From positions 1 through 11,288 of the forward strand of contig CALPLL020000045.1 of the NCBI GenBank assembly GCA_943324395.2: a DNA stretch of 11,288 nt, in the 5' to 3' direction. Positions 1 to 6,763 of this stretch are shown here, piece by piece (the first letter of the stretch is position 1; the number at the start of each line of letters is the position of its first letter). This stretch comes from Rhizobium sp. Q54 (GTDB lineage Bacteria > Bacteroidota > Bacteroidia > Flavobacteriales > Flavobacteriaceae). Below the pieces are notes generated by a model that searched no databases, was not told the origin of the DNA, and worked only from the letters and a program-made list of their open reading frames with translations. The position numbers and the translations under genes were made by a program.

Positions 1-510
1 ACCAACGATTTGATTAAAATGGTTGGAGGTCCTCCATTAATTGTAAAATTATTAGAAGGAACTCAAGGAAAAGGAGTAGTAATGGCGGAAACCAAAAAAG
101 CAGCCGAGAGTGTTATCAATGCTTTCAAAAGTTTGAATGCCAATATATTAGTTCAAGAATTTATAAAAGAAGCCAACGGAAAAGACATTCGTTGTTTTGT
201 TATTGACGGTAAAGTGGTAGCAGCAATTCAGCGTGAAGCAATGCCAGGAGAATTTAGAGCCAATATTCATTTGGGTGGAACTGCATCGGTAATAAAAGTA
301 ACTTCTGAAGAAAAAAGAATTGCCATCAAAGCTGCAAAAGCCATGGATTTAAAAGTGGCGGGTGTAGATATTATACGTTCTTCAAAAGGACCTTTATTAT
401 TAGAAGTAAACTCATCACCTGGATTAGAAGGTATTGAAGGGGCAACAAACAAAGATATTGCTGGAGAAATGATCAAAGCAATTGAGAAGAATTTTAAACA
501 TAAAATGTAA
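1..510 (+). CDS. rimK: RimK-family ATP-grasp glutamate ligase, 3' part (5' end outside window)
   Basis: The frame is open from base 1 and ends at TAA 508-510, giving 169 residues; family members are about 300 residues, so the N-terminal pre-ATP-grasp part lies outside the window. Visible ATP-grasp features, in window residue numbers: the nucleotide-covering loop EGTQGKGV (19-26), the KDIRCFVI strand (61-68), the FRANIHLGG segment (85-93), and the metal/ATP-binding C-terminal motif [14 protein letters not shown] (133-146). The last motif is very characteristic of RimK. In E. coli, RimK adds glutamates to the C-terminus of ribosomal protein S6 in the cytoplasm; whether this homologue modifies S6 or another target cannot be read from the sequence. 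An in-frame TTG at 10 is not the start, because the conserved domain continues upstream of it. It is convergent with hutH, 36 bp between the stops. Confidence 0.9.
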   Translation, partial: TNDLIKMVGGPPLIVKLLEGTQGKGVVMAETKKAAESVINAFKSLNANILVQEFIKEANGKDIRCFVIDGKVVAAIQREAMPGEFRANIHLGGTASVIKVTSEEKRIAIKAAKAMDLKVAGVDIIRSSKGPLLLEVNSSPGLEGIEGATNKDIAGEMIKAIEKNFKHKM

Positions 511-516
511 TTTTTC

Positions 517-531
517 TCAAATAGAATTTGA
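517..531. terminator. Weak hairpin between convergent rimK and hutH
   Basis: TCAAAT (517-522) and ATTTGA (526-531) form a perfect 6-bp AT-rich stem around a 3-nt loop, with T-rich sequence on both sides (511-515 and 532-540). It sits in the 36-bp gap between two convergent stop codons, where a bidirectional terminator would be expected. The stem is short and poor in GC, so this is only a positional candidate. Confidence 0.25.
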
Positions 532-546
532 TATTTTATTGCATAT

Positions 547-2055
547 TTATATTTCTATATCAATCACAAAACTATTTAAAAACGCCACCGATTTTTGAAT
601 GTCATAATGCAAAATTCGGTCTTCTTTAACCAAAGGCACTTCTTCACGAAACGATTTTAAGAACATTTCAATAAAATCACTCGATTTTAAAGGTCTTCTA
701 AATTCGATCGCTTGCGAAGCATTCATTAATTCAATGGCAAGAATTCGCTCTAAATTATCCATGATTCGTAACGCTTTCGTAGCCCCATTTGCACCCATGC
801 TCACATGATCTTCTTGACCGTTTGAAGATACGATACTATCAACGCTTGCCGGGGTTGCCAATTGTTTGTTCTGACTAGCAATACTTGCTGCAGTATATTG
901 CGGAATCATAAATCCTGAGTTTAATCCTGGATTATCAATTAAAAAAGGAGGTAAATTACGAGAACCAGAAATTAATTGGTACGTTCTTCTTTCAGAAATA
1001 CTTCCCAATTCTGATAAAGCAATGGCAAGAAAATCTAGGGCTAAGGCCAATGGTTGTCCATGGAAATTTCCACCCGAAATTATCTGATCGCTTTCTATAA
1101 ATACGTTTGGATTATCGGTAACCGAGTTGATTTCTGTTTTAAAAACTTTTTTTACGTAATCAATAGCGTCTTTTGAAGCGCCGTGAACTTGCGGAATACA
1201 TCGGAAAGAATAAGGATCTTGAACATGCGCTTTAGACTGTGAAATAATTTCACTTCCTTCCAAAAACTCATTCACTCTATTTGCTGTCACAATTTGTCCT
1301 TTGTGAGGTCTTATAAAATGAATTAATTCGTTGAATGGTTCTTGACGACCATCAAATCCTTCTAACGATATAGTTCCAATTAAATCGGCTAAATAAGAAA
1401 ATTTAATGGCTTTCAATAAAATATGAGTTCCATAGGCGCTCATGAATTGGGTTCCATTAAGCAAAGCCAATCCCTCTTTGGACTGAAGTACAATTGGTTT
1501 CCAATTAAATTGCTTCATTATTACAGAAGTTGGTACTTTTTTACCTTCAAAAACTACTTCACCTTCCCCTAATAATGGCAACGATAAATGAGCTAACGGA
1601 GCTAAATCGCCAGAAGCTCCTAGGGATCCTTGAGTGTAAATTACTGGTAAAATGCCATTATTATAAAAATCAATTAGCCTCAAAACAGTGCTTAATTGAA
1701 CTCCCGAATAACCATAACTTAAAGATTGGATTTTTAAAAGCAACATCAACCTAACTATTTCAATCGGAACCTCTTCACCAGTTCCGCAAGCGTGAGATTT
1801 TACAAGGTTTTCTTGTAGTTTAGAAAGGTTCTCATTTGAGATTTTAACATTACAAAGCGAACCAAAACCAGTATTAATTCCGTAAATAGGAGTTTCATTA
1901 GTGCTCATTTTAGCATCTAAATAATCCCTGCATTTTTGAATATTAACTCTCGCCTCTTCAGATAATTCAAGGGTTTTATGTTGGTAAATAATTTCTTGAA
2001 TTGCTTCTAAAGAAAGAACATCGGTACTTATATAATGAATATTACTCATGATCAT
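547..2055 (-). CDS. hutH: Histidine ammonia-lyase
   Basis: This 502-residue protein has the usual length for the aromatic amino acid lyase family and deaminates L-histidine to urocanate and ammonia, the first step of histidine degradation. The Ala-Ser-Gly triad that cyclises into the MIO cofactor is present at residues 147-149 (GSLGASGDLAPL). Also seen are the YGINTGFGS loop (58-66), SH at 87-88, QDPYSFRCIPQVHG (279-292), DNP (314-316), GGNFHG (328-333) and QEDHVSMGANG (414-424). Glutamate in QEDHVS and the QDPYSxRC..QV segment are histidine-lyase-like; the flavobacterial tyrosine lyases usually read NQD at the first site. Two ATGs compete, at 2055 and 2049 (MIMSNIHY); neither has a Shine-Dalgarno, and the shorter form is equally plausible. 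No hutU, hutI or hutG is adjacent. It lies 77 bp downstream of nnrD on the same strand and could be cotranscribed or have its own promoter. Confidence 0.92.
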   Translation of the reverse strand: MIMSNIHYISTDVLSLEAIQEIIYQHKTLELSEEARVNIQKCRDYLDAKMSTNETPIYGINTGFGSLCNVKISNENLSKLQENLVKSHACGTGEEVPIEIVRLMLLLKIQSLSYGYSGVQLSTVLRLIDFYNNGILPVIYTQGSLGASGDLAPLAHLSLPLLGEGEVVFEGKKVPTSVIMKQFNWKPIVLQSKEGLALLNGTQFMSAYGTHILLKAIKFSYLADLIGTISLEGFDGRQEPFNELIHFIRPHKGQIVTANRVNEFLEGSEIISQSKAHVQDPYSFRCIPQVHGASKDAIDYVKKVFKTEINSVTDNPNVFIESDQIISGGNFHGQPLALALDFLAIALSELGSISERRTYQLISGSRNLPPFLIDNPGLNSGFMIPQYTAASIASQNKQLATPASVDSIVSSNGQEDHVSMGANGATKALRIMDNLERILAIELMNASQAIEFRRPLKSSDFIEMFLKSFREEVPLVKEDRILHYDIQKSVAFLNSFVIDIEI

Positions 2056-2081
2056 AATTTTATTGGACTACAAAAATGGCT

Positions 2082-2141
2082 ATTTACTAATTATAAAGCA
2101 AGGTTTTATACTATATTTTAAGATTATAATAATTAGTAAAT
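2082..2141. repeat. 13-bp perfect inverted repeat between nnrD and hutH
   Basis: ATTTACTAATTAT (2082-2094) is repeated as its exact reverse complement at 2129-2141, separated by 34 bp. The right arm overlaps the nnrD stop codon (2133-2135) and the left arm lies 27 bp before the hutH start. All but two bases of each arm are A or T, so chance is possible. As RNA it could form a long-loop hairpin; as DNA it could be an operator for hutH. Confidence 0.5.
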
Positions 2142-2969
2142 CGATTCGATATAGGCATTTCCAATATTCTCAATTATATCAGAAGCTATAAAGGCTTGAT
2201 AACTCATTTTGGGAGCACCAATATCTGCCGTCAATCCATGTAAATATACACCTAAAATTGCAGCATCTAATGGATTGTAGGATTGAGCAACCAAACTTGT
2301 TATAATTCCCGACAAAACATCGCCACTTCCTGCGGTTGCCAAGGCCTGATTTCCAGTGGTATTTTCATAGATTTCATGATGATAAATCACAATTGTTGGC
2401 GCACCTTTTACTATAATAATTAAATTGTATTTATGTGATAATTGATGTACTCGGTAGAGTTTATCATCCTCCGATTCCCATTTGCCGATAAGTCGTTCTA
2501 ATTCTTTAAAATGAGGAGTTAGAATTGTATTTTTAGGCAACAATTCCAACCATTCTAAATTTTGTGATAGTATATTAATTCCATCCGCATCAATTAATAA
2601 ATGGGTTTTATTACTTTTTAAGAAATTATGAAACGCTCGTTGGGTATCGGCATCTTGTCCCATTCCCATCCCTATTCCAATGGCTTGATAATTATTTTCC
2701 AGATTTATATTGGTAATGTGATCCAAATAATCGTCGGTTTGAACCATCACTTCAGGAATTGAAATTTGAATTATTTCATAACCACATTTTGGAATAAATG
2801 CAGTAACCAATCCACAACCTGTCTTTAAACAAGCTTTTGAAGCCAAAACAATTGATCCTATTTTTCCATAACTTCCTCCAACAATTAAGGCATGTCCTTG
2901 GATTCCTTTGTGGGTATTTTTAACCATAGAACGGAACCTTTTTCTAAATTCTTCTCTGATAATCTTCAT
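2133..2969 (-). CDS. nnrD: ADP-dependent (S)-NAD(P)H-hydrate dehydratase, stand-alone
   Basis: This 278-residue protein belongs to the YjeF C-terminal / ribokinase-like family, which uses ADP or ATP to dehydrate damaged NAD(P)H hydrate back to NAD(P)H in the cytoplasm. Features in order: [15 protein letters not shown] (25-39), the typical opening of this domain; IDADGINIL (126-134); [12 protein letters not shown] (151-162), matching the TPHxxE pattern; KGA (188-190); and [15 protein letters not shown] (207-221) with the anion hole and catalytic Asp217. Many bacterial orthologues are fusions of about 500 residues with an N-terminal NnrE epimerase domain. Here only about 24 residues precede the kinase-like domain, and no epimerase coding remnant is seen upstream. 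The start ATG is followed by [12 protein letters not shown], a plausible linker helix. It is divergent from the thr operon and upstream of hutH. Confidence 0.9.
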   Translation of the reverse strand: MKIIREEFRKRFRSMVKNTHKGIQGHALIVGGSYGKIGSIVLASKACLKTGCGLVTAFIPKCGYEIIQISIPEVMVQTDDYLDHITNINLENNYQAIGIGMGMGQDADTQRAFHNFLKSNKTHLLIDADGINILSQNLEWLELLPKNTILTPHFKELERLIGKWESEDDKLYRVHQLSHKYNLIIIVKGAPTIVIYHHEIYENTTGNQALATAGSGDVLSGIITSLVAQSYNPLDAAILGVYLHGLTADIGAPKMSYQAFIASDIIENIGNAYIESIY

Positions 2970-3111
2970 AATTCGTGCTTTTATATTGTTTAAATTTACG
3001 GAAAATAGACTGTTTTATTAATCATTTATCAAAATATATTGTAAAAATTGAGAAATTAATATTTCTATTAAGTATTAATAAAACCTATTATTTTATGTTA
3101 CATATAATTAG

Positions 3112-3119
3112 TACATTTG
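3112..3119 (+). promoter_or_regulatory. Candidate Bacteroidota -7 promoter box for the thr leader and operon
   Basis: TACATTTG is an exact match to TAnnTTTG, the -7 consensus of the principal sigma factor in Flavobacterium/Bacteroides, and is the only exact match I found on the plus strand between nnrD and thrA. No clear TTG/TTTG -33 element lies at the usual 17-23 bp upstream, so it is a partial match. Transcription would be expected to begin near 3124-3128, right at the ATG of the leader frame. Confidence 0.5.
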
Positions 3120-3124
3120 AAATT

Positions 3125-3229
3125 ATGATAAAATATTACACTTCATTGTATCTGATATATCCAAGCGAAATTTCGCTTGCATCTTCAGTAAAAACAACAA
3201 CTTTAACAACTATTACCCCTTTGGGGTAA
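3125..3229 (+). CDS. Probable thr operon leader peptide (Thr/Ile codon-rich)
   Basis: A 34-codon frame from ATG 3125 to TAA 3227-3229 ends in KTTTLTTITPLG. The eight codons at 3194-3217 read Thr-Thr-Thr-Leu-Thr-Thr-Ile-Thr: six Thr and one Ile, the end product of this operon and its downstream derivative. Such a run just before a stop, 78 bp upstream of thrA, is the hallmark of leader peptides that sense charged tRNA(Thr)/tRNA(Ile), as with ThrL of enterobacteria. The first 21 residues (MIKYYTSLYLIYPSEISLASS) show no domain. The start is uncertain: this ATG falls where the predicted promoter would start transcription, implying a leaderless message, and in-frame TTG 3146 or CTG 3152 are alternatives. 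The frame is also open upstream to 2975, but that stretch is AT-rich and unlikely to be translated. The peptide is probably expendable once made; its translation would be the signal. Confidence 0.65.
   Translation: MIKYYTSLYLIYPSEISLASSVKTTTLTTITPLG
3162..3179. repeat. 18-bp perfect palindrome within the thr leader
   Basis: CAAGCGAAATTTCGCTTG is identical to its own reverse complement over 18 bp and is richer in GC than its surroundings. As RNA it would form a CAAGCG/CGCUUG stem with a small loop, about 15 nt before the Thr codons; as DNA it could be a dimeric regulator's operator located about 35-40 bp downstream of the predicted transcription start. No U-run follows, so it is not a terminator. 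Confidence 0.7.
3213..3229 (+). promoter_or_regulatory. Hairpin overlapping the leader stop codon; possible attenuator element
   Basis: TTACCCC (3213-3219) pairs perfectly with GGGGTAA (3223-3229) around a TTT loop. The 7-bp stem contains four G-C pairs, the densest GC run in the gap. It spans the last Thr codon, Pro-Leu-Gly and the stop codon of the leader peptide, so ribosome position must decide whether it folds. It is not directly followed by a U-tract (the next T-rich run starts near 3247), so it is not a canonical intrinsic terminator. No competing antiterminator partner for the G-run is evident. Confidence 0.55.
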
Positions 3230-3307
3230 CTATTTACATATAAACTACTCTATTTTCTTTTCACGTTAAGACAAAAAACTCTTTTACTTTTATTACAATA
3301 TAAAACA

Positions 3308-5758
3308 ATGAAAATTTTAAAATTCGGAGGCACTTCAGTAGCCAATGCAAATAATATAAAATTAGTCCTTTCAATTATTGAAAAAAAGGCAGCTCAATCA
3401 ACAAAAATGGCAGTGGTTGTTTCTGCTTTTAGTGGCGTTACCGACCTATTAATTTTGGCTGCCACAAAAGCAGCTTCGAAAGACTTTGGTTTTAATTATG
3501 TAGTTACTCAAATTCAAGAAAAACATCAAAAAGCAATTGAAGAATTAATAAATCCAAGTCAACAAAAAAACCTTACAGAAGTTATAAATACCGATATACA
3601 TCGCTTAAAAACTCTTTTAGAAGGTTGTTTTTTATTGGGGGAATTGTCAAATAGAACTTCTGATGCAATAGTGGGAATCGGAGAACTTTTGTCAAGTCAA
3701 ATAATTGCTAAAGCATTAGAACAAAAAGTACCTAATTCAGAATTTAAAGACGCTCGAGAGATTATTAAAACCAATAATCATTTTGGAAAAGCTGTTGTTA
3801 ATTTTGAATTGTCTAATCAATTAATTTATGAATATTTCAATTCTAAAGCGACTAAAATTAATGTAGTTCCAGGATTTATAGCAGCTTCAATTGATGGTTA
3901 TTCAACCACTTTAGGACGTGGTGGATCCGATTATACTGCAGCAATTATTGCTGGTGCGTTGAATGCTGAAATTCTTGAAATATGGACAGATGTAAGTGGA
4001 ATGTTTACTGCAAATCCAAAAATTGTAAAACAAGCGAGACCAATTGATTTTATTTCCTATCAAGAAGCTATGGAATTGTCACATTTTGGTGCAAAAGTCT
4101 TGTATCCTCCTACTATTCAGCCCGTTCTAAAACTCAATATTCCTATTGTAATAAAAAATACATTTGAACCTGAGGCACCTGGCACCTATATTTCTTCTGA
4201 AAGAAATGAAAATGAAAACCCAATAAAAGGAATTTCACATATTGATAATATTGCTTTATTAACATTAGAAGGCTCAGGAATGATTGGGGTTTCGGGATCT
4301 TCAAAAAGATTGTTTGAAGTTTTATCCAATGAAAATATTAATGTCATTTTCATTACACAGGCCTCATCAGAACACTCCATTTGTATAGGAATATTAAATG
4401 AAGACGCAAAAAAGGCACAATCTGCAATTGACAAAGCGTTTGAAGTTGAAATTTCCCAAAACAAAATTGACAGTACAATTGTTGAAGAAAATCTTTGTAT
4501 TGTGGCTTTGGTAGGTGAAAATATGAAAAATCATCAAGGGTTGAGCGGTAAAATGTTCAGTACACTTGGTAAAAATAATGTAAACATAAGAGCTATTGCT
4601 CAAGGCGCATCGGAAAGAAATATATCGGCAGTAATTAATAAACGTGATGTAAAAAAAGCATTAAATTCATTACACGAATGTTTCTTTGAAGACAATGCAA
4701 AACAATTGAATTTATTTGTAATGGGTGTAGGAAATGTTGGGGAAAAATTCATCGGACAAATTCATCAACAAAAGAAGTATTTAAAGGAAAATCTAAAAAT
4801 AAATCTTCGAGTAATTGCTTTATCAAATTCACGAAAAATGCTTTTTGACGAAGATGGAATTGAGCTGAAAGATTGGAAGACAAGTTTGGAACTCGGAGAA
4901 ATTACAAATAAAGATAAATTCATTTCTGATGTAATTGCACTCAATTTAAGAAACAGTATTTTTGTTGATGTTACAGCTAACGAGAGTATTTCTCAAACCT
5001 ATTCAAATTATTTAAGGCAAAATATAGCGGTAGTTACTTGCAACAAAATTGCTTGTTCCTCTGCTTATGATAATTACAGTAATTTGAAACAATTGTCAAG
5101 AAAATTCAATTCGCCTTTTCTGTTTGAAACTAATGTTGGAGCAGGTTTACCTATAATTGATACTTTAAAACATTTAATTGCTTCTGGTGATAAAGTTCAT
5201 AAAATACAAGCGGTACTTTCAGGAAGTTTGAATTTTATTTTTAATAATTTTGATGATAAAAATTCATTTCATGATGTTGTAAAAGAAGCAGGAGTTCAAG
5301 GATTTACAGAGCCAGATCCAAAAATTGATTTAAGCGGTGTTGATGTTGCTAGGAAGATTCTAATTCTTATTCGTGAAAGTGGTTATAAAATGGAAATGGA
5401 AGAAATTACCAACGAATCATTTTTGCCTATAGAATGTATGGAAACTAAAAATAACGAAGCATTCTTTGCTTCATTAATCAAACATTCTAGTCATTTTGAG
5501 AACATTTACAAGGAAGCTTTAGCAAAAGAATGTCGTTTAAAATATGTGGCTAAATTTGAAAATGGAAAAGCTAGTGTAGGATTACAATTTATTCCAAAAG
5601 AAAGTCCGTTTTACAATTTAGAAGGAAAAGATAATATTGTTCAATTTTATACCGACAGGTATGTTGATCAACCTTTACTAATAAAAGGTGCTGGTGCCGG
5701 TGCAGCGGTTACTGCATCAGGAATTTTTGCTGATGTAATACGAATAGGAAACGTTTAA
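3308..5758 (+). CDS. thrA: Bifunctional aspartokinase / homoserine dehydrogenase
   Basis: This 816-residue fusion has the length of the ThrA/MetL family. It catalyses the first step of the aspartate pathway (aspartate to aspartyl phosphate) and the later NAD(P)H-dependent reduction of aspartate semialdehyde to homoserine. The kinase half begins with KFGGTSVAN (5-13), has GRGGSDYTAA (203-212) and a WTDVSGMFTANP segment (226-237). Two ACT-type regulatory regions follow at about 315-380 and 396-460, the usual site of threonine feedback. The dehydrogenase half has the nucleotide-binding GVGNVGEKF (473-481), SGSLNFIFNNF (638-648), GFTEPDPKIDLSGVDVARK (665-683) with the catalytic Asp679/Lys683 pair, and a Gly/Ala-rich end KGAGAGAAVTASGIFADV (793-810). 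It is the first gene of thrABC, behind the Thr-rich leader. It is called ThrA rather than MetL because of the operon. Aspartate-semialdehyde dehydrogenase is not in the window. Confidence 0.96.
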   Translation: MKILKFGGTSVANANNIKLVLSIIEKKAAQSTKMAVVVSAFSGVTDLLILAATKAASKDFGFNYVVTQIQEKHQKAIEELINPSQQKNLTEVINTDIHRLKTLLEGCFLLGELSNRTSDAIVGIGELLSSQIIAKALEQKVPNSEFKDAREIIKTNNHFGKAVVNFELSNQLIYEYFNSKATKINVVPGFIAASIDGYSTTLGRGGSDYTAAIIAGALNAEILEIWTDVSGMFTANPKIVKQARPIDFISYQEAMELSHFGAKVLYPPTIQPVLKLNIPIVIKNTFEPEAPGTYISSERNENENPIKGISHIDNIALLTLEGSGMIGVSGSSKRLFEVLSNENINVIFITQASSEHSICIGILNEDAKKAQSAIDKAFEVEISQNKIDSTIVEENLCIVALVGENMKNHQGLSGKMFSTLGKNNVNIRAIAQGASERNISAVINKRDVKKALNSLHECFFEDNAKQLNLFVMGVGNVGEKFIGQIHQQKKYLKENLKINLRVIALSNSRKMLFDEDGIELKDWKTSLELGEITNKDKFISDVIALNLRNSIFVDVTANESISQTYSNYLRQNIAVVTCNKIACSSAYDNYSNLKQLSRKFNSPFLFETNVGAGLPIIDTLKHLIASGDKVHKIQAVLSGSLNFIFNNFDDKNSFHDVVKEAGVQGFTEPDPKIDLSGVDVARKILILIRESGYKMEMEEITNESFLPIECMETKNNEAFFASLIKHSSHFENIYKEALAKECRLKYVAKFENGKASVGLQFIPKESPFYNLEGKDNIVQFYTDRYVDQPLLIKGAGAGAAVTASGIFADVIRIGNV

Positions 5759-5809
5759 AATAGGTAAGTTTTCCAACTTTTTAGTGACTTTTGACTATAA
5801 GAATAAAAT

Positions 5810-6730
5810 ATGAATGAAATTAAACTATTTTGTCCCGCAACGATTGCCAATATTTCTTGTGGATTTGATGTCCTAGGATTGTGTTTAGAAGCTGTTGGCG
5901 ATGAAATGATAATCAGAAAATCTGAAATTAAAGGGATTAAAATCATCAAAATTGATGGTGCTGAATTACCACTGGAGACTTCTAAAAATGTTGCTGGAGT
6001 TGCTGCTTTGGCACTTTTAGAAGCTACTGACTGTGAATTTGGATTTGAAATTGAAATTTATAAAAAAATTAAAGCTGGAAGTGGAATAGGAAGTTCTGCG
6101 GCAAGTGCAGCTGGAGCGGTTTTTGGAGTTAACGAATTATTAGGAAAACCATTTTCTAAAAAAGAGTTGGTACAATTTGCTATGAAAGGAGAGGCAATTG
6201 CCAGCGGAAGTGAACATGCTGATAATGTTGCTCCGGCAATTTTTGGTGGTATAACCTTGATTAGAAGTACAAAGCCATTGGATGTTATTAAAATTGAAAG
6301 TCCATCTGAATTGTACGCTACAGTTATTCACCCACAAATTGAACTTAAAACTTCAGATATGAGGGCAGTTTTAAAACCAGAAGTTTCTTTAAAAAGCGCC
6401 ATCATTCAATGGGGAAATTTAGGAGGATTAATTTCAGGGTTTTACACATCTGATTATGAATTAATTGGACGTTCTCTTCATGATGAAATTGTAGAACCTT
6501 TAAGAGGCCAATTTATTCCTAAATTTGATTTAATTAAAAGAATGGCTTTAGAAAATGGAGCATTAGGATCTGGAATTTCTGGTTCCGGGCCATCAATATT
6601 TGCTTTAAGCAAAGGAGTTGAAACAGCCAATAGAATTGCAAATACTATAGGTGATGTATATAAAGAGATGAATTTACCTTATGATATTCATGTTTCAAAA
6701 GTGAATTCGGAGGGAATTAAAATATTATAA
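5810..6730 (+). CDS. thrB: Homoserine kinase (GHMP family)
   Basis: This 306-residue protein phosphorylates homoserine with ATP to O-phosphohomoserine, the substrate of ThrC. GHMP-kinase motifs are in order: N-terminal CPATIANISCGFDVLGLCL (8-26), the ATP-binding KAGSGIGSSAASAAGA (88-103), the GSEHADNVAPAIFGG segment (133-147), and the C-terminal GSGISGSGPSIFAL (253-266). The start ATG follows thrA by 51 bp with no Shine-Dalgarno. The spacer carries only a weak 5-bp AAGTT/AACTT stem (5766-5779) followed by T's and a small TGACT-type direct repeat (5785-5796), neither clearly functional. It is almost certainly cotranscribed with thrA and thrC. Confidence 0.96.
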   Translation: MNEIKLFCPATIANISCGFDVLGLCLEAVGDEMIIRKSEIKGIKIIKIDGAELPLETSKNVAGVAALALLEATDCEFGFEIEIYKKIKAGSGIGSSAASAAGAVFGVNELLGKPFSKKELVQFAMKGEAIASGSEHADNVAPAIFGGITLIRSTKPLDVIKIESPSELYATVIHPQIELKTSDMRAVLKPEVSLKSAIIQWGNLGGLISGFYTSDYELIGRSLHDEIVEPLRGQFIPKFDLIKRMALENGALGSGISGSGPSIFALSKGVETANRIANTIGDVYKEMNLPYDIHVSKVNSEGIKIL

Positions 6731-6735
6731 AAAAA

Positions 6736-6760
6736 GATTGCTTCGCACTTAGCAATGACA
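6736..6760. repeat. Small hairpin repeat remnant between thrB and thrC
   Basis: ATTGCT (6737-6742) and AGCAAT (6751-6756) form a 6-bp stem around an 8-nt loop. The whole segment, GATTGCTTCGC...AGCAATGAC, resembles a family of dispersed intergenic hairpin repeats of form ATTGCTTCG...GCAATGAC that I associate with several bacterial genomes; that link is from memory and unproven here. It fills most of the 33-bp thrB-thrC spacer and supplies an in-frame ATG at 6755. Confidence 0.4.
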
Positions 6761-6763
6761 AAA

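Larger units (their letters stand above)
2970..3307. other. 338-bp divergent intergenic region (nnrD / thr operon)
   Basis: The nnrD-proximal half (2970-3110) is extremely AT-rich. I see nothing convincing in it beyond a short AT inverted repeat (ATTAATA 3055-3061 and TATTAAT 3073-3079) and a near-match to the Bacteroidota -7 box for nnrD (TAAATTTA, 2991-2998, its own reverse complement). The thrA-proximal half holds the promoter box, the leader frame and two hairpins listed separately. From 3230 to 3307 the sequence is A/T-rich and pyrimidine-rich (for example 3247-3262), with no strong stem and no Shine-Dalgarno before thrA. Confidence 0.7.

Noticed and set aside
547..2055. Reading the lyase as a tyrosine ammonia-lyase of a flexirubin/aryl polyene cluster
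   Set aside because: It has QEDHVS and QDPYSFRCIPQVHG, which are histidine-lyase-like, and no pigment-cluster genes are nearby.
3055..3079. ATTAATA/TATTAAT inverted repeat in the nnrD-thr gap
   Set aside because: A 7-bp all-A/T repeat is expected by chance in this composition; noted only as part of the intergenic description.
2975..3124. Upstream extension of the thr leader frame to an 84-residue protein
   Set aside because: The stretch is extremely AT-rich with no domain, lies upstream of the promoter box, and its openness is expected by chance in such sequence. Only the part from 3125 has a meaningful codon pattern.
3230..3307. A T-box or other tRNA-binding riboswitch before thrA
   Set aside because: No T-box-like sequence, specifier loop or strong terminator stem is visible in this AT-rich stretch.
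4186..4603. Two overlapping minus-strand open frames inside thrA
   Set aside because: They are antisense to the well-conserved ACT region of thrA and encode nothing recognisable.
5766..5782. AAGTT/AACTT stem followed by T's between thrA and thrB, as a possible terminator
   Set aside because: A 5-bp AT-rich stem is too weak, and a terminator inside thrABC would be contrary to the clear operon layout.
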